Part shown: positions 1 through 7,225 of the stretch, piece by piece
Position numbering within the stretch: the stretch's first letter is position 1
How the letters are laid out: the number at the start of each line of letters is the position of its first letter
Assembly (NCBI GenBank): GCA_934636325.1
Contig: CAKUAK010000011.1
Coordinates: forward strand, 1 to 11,183
DNA: 11,183 nt
Direction: 5' to 3'
Source of the DNA: an uncultured Eubacteriales bacterium
GTDB taxonomy: Bacteria; Bacillota; Clostridia; Oscillospirales; Butyricicoccaceae
Made by a program: the position numbers and the translations under genes
The notes under the pieces: generated by a model
What the model was told of the DNA's origin: nothing
Seen by the model: only the letters and a program-made list of their open reading frames with translations
The model's database searches: none

Positions 1-292
1 TCTCTTCGATGTAGGAGCCCAGCTTTTCGCGCTGGGCCATGCGTATGGCGCCGCGGGCGTCGGCCGTGCCCTCGCCCTGACGGTAAAGGGCGACATATTC
101 GATAAGCGCGTCGATCTGCACCCCGGCGCGGCGGAAGCATTTCATCATCGATATCCACCCGCAGGAATCCTCGTCGTAATCGCGCTTGCCGCCCGCGTCC
201 CGGGGGACGGGGGGAATAAGGCCGATGCGCTCGTAGTACCGCAGGGTATCCCGGGTGATCCCGTATTTATCCGCGACCTCTGAAATAGTCAT
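1..292 (-). CDS. MerR-family transcriptional regulator, AdhR-like (partial, C-terminus beyond window)
   Basis: DNA-binding transcription factor of the MerR family. The 97 visible residues start MTISEVADKYGITRDTLRYY, the classic MerR winged-helix start. The ERIGLIPP segment and an RDYDEDS wing follow, then a helix rich in FRRAGVQIDALIEY. From memory this strongly resembles Bacillus AdhR/YraB-type aldehyde-responsive MerR proteins; the effector itself is inference. The ATG at 290-292 (minus strand) follows AAGGAG with 5-6 nt spacing. The gene runs off the left edge before the dimerisation coiled coil ends, so sensor cysteines cannot be assessed. It is co-directional with the ABC genes but has its own promoter with a 19-bp spacer and a near-perfect dyad, so autoregulation and control of genes to the left are likely. 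Family call is secure; subgroup is probable. Confidence 0.9.
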   Translation of the reverse strand, partial: MTISEVADKYGITRDTLRYYERIGLIPPVPRDAGGKRDYDEDSCGWISMMKCFRRAGVQIDALIEYVALYRQGEGTADARGAIRMAQREKLGSYIEE

Positions 293-328
293 ATTTTTCT
301 CCTTCCGACGCCTTGGCGTTCTGTCTAC

Positions 329-359
329 AGCATAACACCTGGAGTATACTTCAGGTCAA
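329..359 (-). promoter_or_regulatory. MerR-type promoter/operator with 19-bp spacer in front of merR
   Basis: On the minus strand TTGACC (359-354) and TATGCT (334-329) are separated by exactly 19 bp, the over-long spacing typical of MerR-activated promoters. Between and overlapping them lies a 20-bp dyad (337-356) with arms ACCTGAAGTA / TACTCCAGGT that is symmetric at 18 of 20 positions. This is the expected architecture for a MerR dimer that untwists the spacer to activate transcription. It precedes the merR start at 292, so it most likely drives merR and whatever follows it. Confidence 0.85.
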
Positions 360-379
360 GTGGTTTTGCGCTGTTTCGG

Positions 380-2233
380 CTATTCTTTTTCGAACTGCGA
401 GTTATAAAGCTCGGCATAGAAGCCGCCCCTGGCAAGCAGCTCCTGATGGCTGCCATGCTCGACGATATCGCCGTCCCGCATGACAAGGATGAGGTCGGCG
501 TCGCGGATGGTCGACAGGCGGTGGGCGATGATAAAGCTGGTGCGCCCCTCCATAAGGGTGTCCATGGCCTTCTGGATGAGTATCTCGGTGCGGGTGTCGA
601 CGCTGGAGGTCGCCTCATCGAGTATGAGTATCCTGGGGTCCTTGAGGATGGCGCGGGCGATGGTCAGCAGCTGCTTCTGGCCCTGGGAAATATTGCTGCC
701 CTCCTCCGAAAGGACGGTGTCATAGCCGTCGGTCAGCGAGCGTATGAAGTGGTCGGCCCTCGCCGCCTTTGCCGCGGCATAGACCTCCTCGTCGGCGGCG
801 TCGGGGCGGCCGTAGCGGATATTTTCGCGTATCGTGCCGCTGAAGAGCCATGTGTCCTGAAGCACCATGCCGAAAAGGCTTCGAAGGCCGCTGCGGTCGA
901 GGGTGCGGATATCCTCGCCGTCGACATATATGCCGCCTCCCTGTACATCATAAAAGCGCATGAGCAGCTTGACGATCGTGGTCTTTCCTGCGCCGGTGGG
1001 GCCGACGATGGCGATCTTTCTGCCCGGTGCGGCATGGGCGCAGAGGTCATGGATGACCGGCTGCTGCGGGTCATAGCCGAAGGCCACATGGCGCAGCTCG
1101 ACGTCCCCCCTTGCCTTATCGGCGTCGACCGGGCGTCCCTCGCCCCGGGGCTCTTCCTCTTCGTCCAGCATGGCGAATACCCTTTCGGCCGCCGCCATGG
1201 TCGACTGGAGGGTGTTGCTTATGCGGGCAACCTGATTGATCGGCTGGCTCAGGCGGCGGGAATATTGGATGAAGGACTGGATATTGCCGACCGTGATCCT
1301 TCCGGCCGAAGCGGCATAGCCGCCAAGAACGGCCACAAGGACATAGGAAATATTGCTCATCAGATCCATTACCGGCTGGATGAAGCCGCCGAGGAACTCG
1401 CTGCGCCGCGATATGCGATAGAGCTCGTCGTTGAGGCGGGCGAACTCTTCGGCCGAAGCGGCCTCATGGTTAAAGACCTTTATGACGGTGTGGCCGCCGT
1501 AGCTTTCCTCGATCATGCCGTTGACCTCGGCCAGAGAGGCCTGACGCCGCTTGAAGAGGGGCTGCGTCCGGCGCATGATCTGTGAGACGATAATGCCCGA
1601 AAGGGGCAGGATCAGCAGCACGGCGGCCGTCATATAGATATTGATCGAGATCATCATATAAAGCACGCCGATGACCGTCGTGATCGAGGTTATGATCTGG
1701 GTGACGCTCTGGGATACCCCCTGGGTCACGGTATCGACATCGTTGGTGATATAGCTCAGGATCTCGCCGTTGGTGCGGGTGTCGAAGTATTTCATAGGCA
1801 GGCGGTGCAGCTTGGCATTGATATCGGAGCGCAGGCGCGCTCCGATGCGCTGGGTAAGGCCGTTCATTATATAACCCTGGATGAACGAGCAGAGGGCGCT
1901 TATGAGATAGAGTGCGCCCAGCAGCTTGAGTATCGACAGCAGCGCGCCGAAGTCGATGCCCATGCCGCCGATGACGCCGTTATAAATCTCGGTGGTGGCG
2001 TTGCCCAGTATCTTGGGCGCCGTGACCGAGAATACCGTGCTGCATACGGCAAACAGGGCGACGACGGCCAGGGGCAGGCGATAGGCCGTTATATAGCCGA
2101 TAAGCCGCCCGGCCGCCTTTTTGAAATCCTTGGGCTTTTCGACAATGCGTCCGCGTCCGCCGCCCGGCCCGCGGCGTCCCATCGGCCCGCCCGGTCCGCG
2201 GGGGCGGTTTTGAGAGGTGTTGTTATCAGCCAT
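380..2233 (-). CDS. ABC exporter half-transporter, catalytic subunit of a heterodimer (TM domain + ATPase)
   Basis: 617-residue membrane-domain plus ATPase exporter subunit (ABCB/MsbA-like, type IV fold). An Arg/Gly/Pro-rich N-terminus (residues about 9-30) precedes six predicted TM helices (about 45-325). The ATPase carries Walker A GPTGAGKT (411-418), Q-loop Q459, signature NISQGQKQ (514-521), Walker B ILILDEA with catalytic Glu540, and switch His571. The consensus Glu and His mark this as the catalytically competent subunit, while its signature departs from LSGGQ (SQGQ). The ATG at 2231-2233 lies inside the end of the upstream partner (8-nt overlap), so the pair is translationally coupled. 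The gene ends TAG at 380 with no clear terminator before merR. Substrate is unknown; multidrug or peptide/lipid export is family-level inference. Confidence 0.93.
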   Translation of the reverse strand: MADNNTSQNRPRGPGGPMGRRGPGGGRGRIVEKPKDFKKAAGRLIGYITAYRLPLAVVALFAVCSTVFSVTAPKILGNATTEIYNGVIGGMGIDFGALLSILKLLGALYLISALCSFIQGYIMNGLTQRIGARLRSDINAKLHRLPMKYFDTRTNGEILSYITNDVDTVTQGVSQSVTQIITSITTVIGVLYMMISINIYMTAAVLLILPLSGIIVSQIMRRTQPLFKRRQASLAEVNGMIEESYGGHTVIKVFNHEAASAEEFARLNDELYRISRRSEFLGGFIQPVMDLMSNISYVLVAVLGGYAASAGRITVGNIQSFIQYSRRLSQPINQVARISNTLQSTMAAAERVFAMLDEEEEPRGEGRPVDADKARGDVELRHVAFGYDPQQPVIHDLCAHAAPGRKIAIVGPTGAGKTTIVKLLMRFYDVQGGGIYVDGEDIRTLDRSGLRSLFGMVLQDTWLFSGTIRENIRYGRPDAADEEVYAAAKAARADHFIRSLTDGYDTVLSEEGSNISQGQKQLLTIARAILKDPRILILDEATSSVDTRTEILIQKAMDTLMEGRTSFIIAHRLSTIRDADLILVMRDGDIVEHGSHQELLARGGFYAELYNSQFEKE

Positions 2234-4268
2234 CCGTAAGTTCCTCCTTTGAAAGCTGTGAAAGGGCGATCTCGCGGTATTCGGGACATTCGGCCATAAG
2301 CCGGCTGTGTGTGCCTATGCCGGCGATGCGGCCTTCATCGAGGACGATAATGCTGTCGGCATTCATGACCGTGCTTATGCGTTGGGCGACGATAATGACG
2401 GTGCTGTCCTTTGTCCGGTCGGAAAGGGCGCGGCGCAGCGCCCGGTCGGTCTTATAGTCGAGGGCAGAGAAGCTGTCGTCCAATATATAGACCGGGGCTG
2501 CCTTCGCAATGGCGCGGGCAATGGAGAGGCGCTGCTTCTGGCCGCCCGAGATGTTCGAGCCGCCCTGGGCTATCGGAGAATCAAGCCCCCCGGCCCTGTG
2601 CGAGATGAATTCCTCGGCCTGGGCCGCCCGGGCGGCGTCATTTATCCGGTCGGTGTCCATGCCCTGATCCGAAAAGGCGATGTTTCCGCCTATCGTGCCG
2701 GAAAAGAGTATCGAGCGCTGAGGGACGAAGCCTATTCTGCCGCGCAGATCGTTCAGGCTCAGCTCGCGGACATCGACGCCGCCGAAGAGCACACGCCCCG
2801 AGGTCACATCGAACAGGCGGGGGATAAGGCCGACCAGGGTCGATTTGCCGCACCCCGTCGCGCCGATTATGGCCGTTGTCTGCCCGGGGCGGGCGGTGAA
2901 GGTTATGTCGTGAAGGACCTCTTCGGAGGCGCCCGGATAACGGAAGCCGACGTGGTCGAACTCAATGACCCCGTCTTTGCCGGGATCGGGATGCCCCGGG
3001 ACCGGCGGGTCGGATATGGAGCTGTTTGTGCCGAGGACCTCGGCTATGCGCCCGGCGCTGACAATGGCGCGGGGCAGGGAGAGGGAGATCATGCCCAATG
3101 TCAGGAAGGCCATTATGACCTGGGTCGCATAGGTGATGAAGGCCATCATGTCTCCGACGCGGATGACGCCGCGGCCGATGTAGCCCGCACCGACCCATAC
3201 GATGACGAGTGTGGTCATGTTCATGACAAGGTTCATGGCCGGCATAAGGGCCGCCATCGTCCGGTTGACAAACAGGCCGGTCTGCATAAGCTCTTTATTT
3301 GCCTGCTCGAAGCGGGCCGTCTCGCGGGACTCCGAGCCGAAGGCGCGGATGACAGGCCGTCCGGTCAGGACCTCGCGGCTGACAAGGTTGATCCTGTCGA
3401 CAAGCCTGCGCTGGAGTTTGAACCGTGGCATGGTGAAGCCGAAAAGGACCGCCATGACGGCGATGATCAGGGTCGAGGCCAGGGCGATGATCCACCACAT
3501 GGAGGCATTTGTCCGCATGATGCGGATTATGCCGCCTACAGCCATTATCGGCGCATAAGCGATCATGCGCATTGACATCACGACCAGCATCTGCATATGC
3601 ATGACGTCACCGGTGGTACGGGTGATGAGGCTGGCCGTCGAGAAGCGGTCGAACTCGGAGGGCGAGAACGACAGGACCCGCCCGTATATGTCACGGCGCA
3701 GCTCGCGGGAAAGGGATGCGCCGACATAGGAGCTGAGATAGCCCGTGGCCACGGCGGCACAGACGCTCATAAGCACCATGACAAGCATCCGGCCGCCCTT
3801 GCGGAGGATATAGCCCATCTGCATCGAAGAGCCCGATACCCCCAGCTTGCGGTAACAGCGGATGATATAGGCCGCCATTGGGCTGCCGTAACGGTTTTCC
3901 TCGCCGAGAGAGGAATAATAGCTCTCCATCAGCCCGGCCAGCCCGCCGTTTGCGGCTTTAAGATAATACGCGCCCCGTGTGTCGGGGAAGCGGGAGGCAA
4001 GCTTATCGGCGCCGGGGGCGGAGGGATCGTATGGGGCATAGGATGCCTCCATGAGGCCGGGGTCAAGGGCGTAAAGGGCAAGATATTCGTCGCCGGGCAG
4101 CATGGCGGGCAGGTCCTCTTCGACGCCGCCCGAGGCGATGCCGGTGTTGACGATGGCCGACGTATAGGCCGGCAGTGAAAGATCGCACCATGCCTGGGCG
4201 GCGATCATAAGTATCGCCAGAAGGATCAGCGGCAGGCGGCGGACGATATAAGGTTTAAGTATCTTCAA
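2226..4268 (-). CDS. ABC exporter half-transporter, degenerate-site subunit with large extracytoplasmic loop
   Basis: 680-residue partner of the following ABC gene. TM1 (about 11-30) and TM2 (about 157-180) are separated by roughly 125 residues rich in Gly, Asp, Tyr and Pro, predicted to lie outside the membrane; ordinary exporters have a short loop here. The ATPase has Walker A GATGCGKST (469-477), Q517 and a consensus signature NISGGQKQR (572-580). Walker B reads YILDDS, with Asp598 replacing the catalytic Glu, and the switch His is Gln629. It therefore supplies the non-hydrolytic nucleotide site, as in TM287/288- or TAP-type heterodimers. The start is TTG at 4268, 6 nt after AGGAGG; no in-frame ATG fits. 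TTG overlaps the marR stop as TTGA. Intact and canonical for a heterodimer; substrate unknown. Confidence 0.93.
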   Translation of the reverse strand: MKILKPYIVRRLPLILLAILMIAAQAWCDLSLPAYTSAIVNTGIASGGVEEDLPAMLPGDEYLALYALDPGLMEASYAPYDPSAPGADKLASRFPDTRGAYYLKAANGGLAGLMESYYSSLGEENRYGSPMAAYIIRCYRKLGVSGSSMQMGYILRKGGRMLVMVLMSVCAAVATGYLSSYVGASLSRELRRDIYGRVLSFSPSEFDRFSTASLITRTTGDVMHMQMLVVMSMRMIAYAPIMAVGGIIRIMRTNASMWWIIALASTLIIAVMAVLFGFTMPRFKLQRRLVDRINLVSREVLTGRPVIRAFGSESRETARFEQANKELMQTGLFVNRTMAALMPAMNLVMNMTTLVIVWVGAGYIGRGVIRVGDMMAFITYATQVIMAFLTLGMISLSLPRAIVSAGRIAEVLGTNSSISDPPVPGHPDPGKDGVIEFDHVGFRYPGASEEVLHDITFTARPGQTTAIIGATGCGKSTLVGLIPRLFDVTSGRVLFGGVDVRELSLNDLRGRIGFVPQRSILFSGTIGGNIAFSDQGMDTDRINDAARAAQAEEFISHRAGGLDSPIAQGGSNISGGQKQRLSIARAIAKAAPVYILDDSFSALDYKTDRALRRALSDRTKDSTVIIVAQRISTVMNADSIIVLDEGRIAGIGTHSRLMAECPEYREIALSQLSKEELTDG

Positions 4269-4717
4269 TACGCGCCTCCTAACGCCCGTGGGGGGCAGTC
4301 GGCATCAAGAGACCGTGAGAGTGCGTCAAGGACGCGGAGGAATGCCTCAAAATCCTCCTGCGACACAGCCTGCCTAAGGCGCAGATCAAGCTCGCGGATC
4401 GAGGAGAGGGCGCGGGAAGCCAGCTTGCGCCCTTCGTCGGTAAGCGAAAGGCTGGCCATGCGTTCCGGCCCGCTTTTCTCAACATATCCGTATGAAATAA
4501 GGTCGGACAGCACCCGCGAGGTATGTCCCTTGTCGGCATCCAGCGCATGGGAAAGGTCGCGGGCGGCCTGCGGGCCGTAGCTCTCGAGCCGGACGAGATA
4601 CATGAGATGATATCCCTTGAGCGGCGTTCCGCAAGAGGTTTTTTTCATAAAACGATGTGTAAGGCCGTTTATCCGGCGCATTGCGCCGAAAAGTTCCATG
4701 GGATCGACGGTATTCAT
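4265..4717 (-). CDS. MarR-family transcriptional repressor of the ABC exporter operon
   Basis: 150-residue winged-helix regulator of the MarR family. Dimerisation helices lie at both ends (about 5-25 and 100-140), the recognition helix region around 62-78 (DKGHTSRVLSDLISYGYVEK), then a wing and SLTDEGRKL. The ATG at 4715-4717 is preceded by AAAGGAG. Its TGA overlaps the TTG start of the first ABC gene, so regulator and exporter form one operon, the usual layout for ligand-released MarR repressors of efflux pumps. Two palindromic sites sit on its promoter, which supports autorepression. A much longer in-frame reading from 5752 exists, but its first two thirds are antisense to the radical SAM gene and it lacks a start signal. 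Ligand unknown. Confidence 0.92.
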   Translation of the reverse strand: MNTVDPMELFGAMRRINGLTHRFMKKTSCGTPLKGYHLMYLVRLESYGPQAARDLSHALDADKGHTSRVLSDLISYGYVEKSGPERMASLSLTDEGRKLASRALSSIRELDLRLRQAVSQEDFEAFLRVLDALSRSLDADCPPRALGGAY

Positions 4718-4733
4718 AAAAACGCTCCTTTCT

Positions 4734-4749
4734 GGTTGCTTTGTCAACT
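4734..4749. promoter_or_regulatory. MarR operator O2 (imperfect second copy in the 5' leader)
   Basis: On the minus strand this reads AGTTGACAAAGCAACC, a one-base-deleted variant of operator O1 (GTTGACAAAG core kept). It lies just after the expected transcription start and before the ribosome binding site. Two sites about 37 bp apart flank the -10 box, suggesting cooperative binding or a roadblock; this is inference. Confidence 0.6.
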
Positions 4750-4756
4750 TAATTTC

Positions 4757-4785
4757 AATATACACCGACAGGTTGACTTTGTCAA
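4757..4785 (-). promoter_or_regulatory. Promoter of the marR-ABC-ABC operon
   Basis: On the minus strand TTGACA (4785-4780) and TATATT (4762-4757) are separated by exactly 17 bp, a near-consensus sigma-A type promoter. Transcription would begin near 4750, about 30 nt before the marR ATG. The -35 box lies inside a perfect MarR-type palindrome, so repression by steric block is expected. Confidence 0.85.
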
Positions 4786-4787
4786 CC
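4771..4787. promoter_or_regulatory. MarR operator O1 (perfect palindrome over the -35 box)
   Basis: GGTTGACTTTGTCAACC is a perfect 7-bp inverted repeat around a 3-bp centre. It fully covers the -35 element of the marR operon. Size and placement match operators of MarR regulators that control efflux operons. The binding protein is inferred to be the adjacent MarR. Confidence 0.8.
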
Positions 4788-4834
4788 CCCTTTAAAACAG
4801 GCCAAAAAGGATATGCAAAGGGAGGAGGGCAGCC

Positions 4835-4863
4835 TTGCGGCGGTGTGGGTTTTGGGTTATTAT
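4835..4863 (+). promoter_or_regulatory. Possible promoter of the radical SAM gene
   Basis: TTGCGG (4835-4840) and TATTAT (4858-4863) are 17 bp apart, 35 nt before the ATG at 4898. The -35 is weak, and several overlapping TA-rich hexamers could serve as -10 (TATTAT, TATATA, TAGAAT). The exact element is uncertain. It is divergent from the marR promoter, whose operators lie about 50-100 bp upstream. Confidence 0.45.
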
Positions 4864-4897
4864 ATAGAATACAAGCTAAGGAAGGCAGGACAGAGCA

Positions 4898-5764
4898 ATG
4901 ACAAAACAGGAGATATACGATCTTATATACGACGAGCCCGACGCATACCGCCCCATGCTGGAATCCCAGAGCGCCCTTCTGGAGGTCACATGCGGATGCA
5001 ATTACGCCGGGTGCGCCTTCTGCGCCACGGCACAGGAAAAATATTTTGTCTATGACGAAGAGGATATCGAAAAAAAGATCCGCCTGCTGGCACAGGTCAT
5101 CGAGGATAACGACAGGATATTCCTGCTGGGCGGCAGCCCCTTCTGCCTGCCGACGGCAAAGCTGCTGCGCATCTTCGACATGATCCACAAATACCTGCCC
5201 TCTGTCGAAGAGATATCCATGCATGCCCGCGCCGCCGACATCAACCGCAAATCGTGGATCGACGTCCTCGCGCTCAAGGAGGCCGGGCTGAAGGATCTCC
5301 ATGTCGGTTTCGAAAGCGGCAGCGACCGTGTCCTTGCACTGCACAATAAGGGAGAGACGGCCTTTGACATCTACCGCGCCCTCGATACGCTGGAATCCTG
5401 CGAGATCGGCCATCATCTTACGATAATACTTGGCATGGGCGGCCGGGAATATTCCCGCGAGCACGCGCTTATGACGGCCGAAGCCCTCGGCCGGGTCCAT
5501 CCCGACAGCATCTGGGCCATGCCGCTGTCGATCTGGCCGGGAACGCCCCTTTACCGCATGACCGAAAAGGGGGCTTTCAAGCAGATGACACCCATAGAGC
5601 TGCTGCGGGAAGAGCGCCTGATCATCGAGAATACCGAGATGAAGCGGGATTGTCTCTTTATCGATCCGCTGGCCCTTAATAAGTATACCCTGTCGGGCAG
5701 GCTGCCCAGCCTCAAGGACGATATGATAGCCAATATCGACATTCTCCTCCAACAGGAAAAATAA
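4898..5764 (+). CDS. Radical SAM family protein of unknown function
   Basis: 288-residue stand-alone radical SAM enzyme. Residues 34-42 (CNYAGCAFC) give a Cys-X4-Cys-X2-Cys motif, one residue longer than the common CX3CX2C but seen in several stand-alone families; a further Cys32 lies just before it. LLGGSPF (76-82) fits the SAM-binding glycine strand and HVGFESGSDRVL (135-146) the typical later core strand. The last 60 residues hold no recognised SPASM, B12-binding or TRAM domain, so this looks like a core barrel with a short C-terminal extension. It should carry a 4Fe-4S cluster and cleave S-adenosylmethionine; the substrate is unknown. It is divergent from the marR-ABC operon and monocistronic, ending at a strong terminator. 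AAGGAAGG and AGGA lie upstream of the ATG. An involvement with the exported compound is possible but unproven. Confidence 0.88.
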   Translation: MTKQEIYDLIYDEPDAYRPMLESQSALLEVTCGCNYAGCAFCATAQEKYFVYDEEDIEKKIRLLAQVIEDNDRIFLLGGSPFCLPTAKLLRIFDMIHKYLPSVEEISMHARAADINRKSWIDVLALKEAGLKDLHVGFESGSDRVLALHNKGETAFDIYRALDTLESCEIGHHLTIILGMGGREYSREHALMTAEALGRVHPDSIWAMPLSIWPGTPLYRMTEKGAFKQMTPIELLREERLIIENTEMKRDCLFIDPLALNKYTLSGRLPSLKDDMIANIDILLQQEK

Positions 5765-5790
5765 CAGAGATTATCATGTGTTGATCTTCG

Positions 5791-5826
5791 ACCCGGCCTG
5801 CGCTGCCGCAGGCCGGGTTTTGTTTT
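5791..5826 (+). terminator. Rho-independent terminator after the radical SAM gene
   Basis: The arms CCCGGCCTGCG (5792-5802) and CGCAGGCCGGG (5807-5817) pair perfectly around a CTGC loop, extended by an A-T pair. TTTTGTTTTT follows on the plus strand. No T-run flanks it on the other side, so it serves the plus-strand gene rather than the convergent MATE gene. Confidence 0.92.
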
Positions 5827-5859
5827 TGCGGGGGACACCCGGGCAGACATACTGCGCCG

Positions 5860-7218
5860 TCAGGCGCTCAGGGCCTTTTTGAACTGGCTTCTGAAAAGTA
5901 TGGCCGTAAAGGTGACGGCGAGGATATCGGCGACAGGCTCGGCCATGTATACCGCCGTCGTCTTGTCGATGGGAAGCACGGCGGGCAGTATATATATAAG
6001 AGGTATGAGCAGTAGGAATTTTCTCGTCACGGCGACGGCGATCGAAGCCTTGGCGTTGGCCAGCGAGGCAAAGGTCATCTGGCAGGCGATCTGGATGCCG
6101 AAGAGCCCCACACCGGCTATGTATATGCGCAGGGCGCGGGCGGCAAAGGCCCGCAGCTCGGCGCTGCTTGTGAACATACCGGCGAAGGCCGAGGGGAAGA
6201 GCATGACGGCGGCCCAGAGGGTAAGGGAATAGGCAAGGCTGCATTTGAGCAGCAGCTTGAAGGCTCCGCGGACGCGGTCATAGTCGCCCTTGCCGTAGTT
6301 ATAGCTGATTATCGGCTGCGCGCCCTGGCCGAGGCCGCTCAGCGGCATCATGGCGAACTGCATGACGCTGGTCAGTATCGTCATGGCGCCGACCGCCATG
6401 TCGCTGCCGTAGCGCAGCAGAGAGGAGTTGAAACAGACCGAAATGACGCTCTCGCTGGCCTGCATGACAAAGGTGGCCGAGCCGAGGGCCAGGCAGGGCA
6501 GCAGTATCTTCATATCCAGCCTGACATATTTTTGCCTGATGCGCAGCAGGGTCTTTTTCCCGAAGAGAAAAGCGAGGGCCCAGGCGCAGGACAGGGCCTG
6601 GGATATGATTGTAGCCAGGGCCGCGCCGCGGACACCCATGCCCAGGCCGAAGATGAATATCGGGTCGAGGATGATGTTGCATACGGCGCCGATGAGCACC
6701 GATATCATGCTGACCTTTGAAAAGCCCTGGGCCGTGATGAAGGCGTTCATGCCGAGGGTCAGCTGGACGAATACCGTGCCTAAGGCGTATATCCCCAGGT
6801 ATGCCGAGGCATAGCCGATTGTGTTGGCGCTTGCGCCGAAGGCCATGAGCATCGGCTCCCCCCAGACGAGAAGGACGGCCGTGAGGATGACCGATATGAC
6901 GATCTGCATGGCGAAGCAGGCCCCAAGGGTGCGCTCGGCCTTTTCGGTCTCGCCCCGGCCCATGGATATCGAGGCGCGGGGAGCGCCGCCGACGCTTATC
7001 AGCGCGGCGAAGGCCGAGACGATCATGATGATCGGCATGCAGACCCCGAGGCCGGTAAGGGCCATGGCCCCGGTCTTGGGGATATGGCCTATGTACATGC
7101 GGTCGACGATGTTATAGAGCATGTTGATGAGCTGGGCGGCCACGGTGGGCAGCGCCAGACGGCGGAGCAGAGGGCCCAGAGGCTCTGTGCCGAGAAAATC
7201 GTTGTTCTGTTTTTCCAT
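5860..7218 (-). CDS. MATE family efflux transporter
   Basis: 452-residue multidrug and toxin extrusion protein, a cation-coupled antiporter with about 12 TM helices. The N-terminal half begins with LGPLLRRLALPTVAAQLINM followed by LYNIVDRMYIG, a hallmark of MepA/DinF-like MATE proteins. The second repeat carries SGLGQGAQPIISYNYGKGDY, the usual conserved loop. Length matches the family. An upstream in-frame TTG at 7239 would add 7 residues but would overlap marR. The ATG at 7216-7218 is preferred, with AAAGGAAG about 10 nt upstream inside the end of marR. It sits 7 nt behind marR and is surely co-transcribed with it. No rho-independent terminator with a T-run is visible after the stop. Substrate unknown; cationic drugs or toxic metabolites are typical. 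Confidence 0.93.
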   Translation of the reverse strand: MEKQNNDFLGTEPLGPLLRRLALPTVAAQLINMLYNIVDRMYIGHIPKTGAMALTGLGVCMPIIMIVSAFAALISVGGAPRASISMGRGETEKAERTLGACFAMQIVISVILTAVLLVWGEPMLMAFGASANTIGYASAYLGIYALGTVFVQLTLGMNAFITAQGFSKVSMISVLIGAVCNIILDPIFIFGLGMGVRGAALATIISQALSCAWALAFLFGKKTLLRIRQKYVRLDMKILLPCLALGSATFVMQASESVISVCFNSSLLRYGSDMAVGAMTILTSVMQFAMMPLSGLGQGAQPIISYNYGKGDYDRVRGAFKLLLKCSLAYSLTLWAAVMLFPSAFAGMFTSSAELRAFAARALRIYIAGVGLFGIQIACQMTFASLANAKASIAVAVTRKFLLLIPLIYILPAVLPIDKTTAVYMAEPVADILAVTFTAILFRSQFKKALSA

Positions 7219-7225
7219 TGGTATG

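Noticed and set aside
446..1585. Long plus-strand frame opposite the ABC ATPase gene
   Set aside because: It is antisense to conserved ABC motifs, has no family resemblance and no ribosome binding site. Such frames are expected in GC-rich genes.
2307..3575. 422-residue plus-strand frame opposite the second ABC gene
   Set aside because: Antisense shadow of a well-supported gene with low-complexity composition and no recognisable domain.
4788..4897. Small precursor-peptide gene upstream of the radical SAM gene
   Set aside because: The only open stretch, from an ATG at 4813, runs into the radical SAM coding region in another frame and has no leader-core features.
4265..5752. A 495-residue minus-strand reading frame that would fuse a long N-terminus to the MarR protein
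   Set aside because: The first two thirds are exactly antisense to the radical SAM gene, and the frame crosses the marR promoter, its operators and a good ribosome binding site. The MarR start at 4717 explains the data.
5791..5826. Bidirectional use of the hairpin to terminate the convergent MATE transcript
   Set aside because: On the minus strand the stem is followed by CGAAGATC with no U-run, so intrinsic termination in that direction is not supported.
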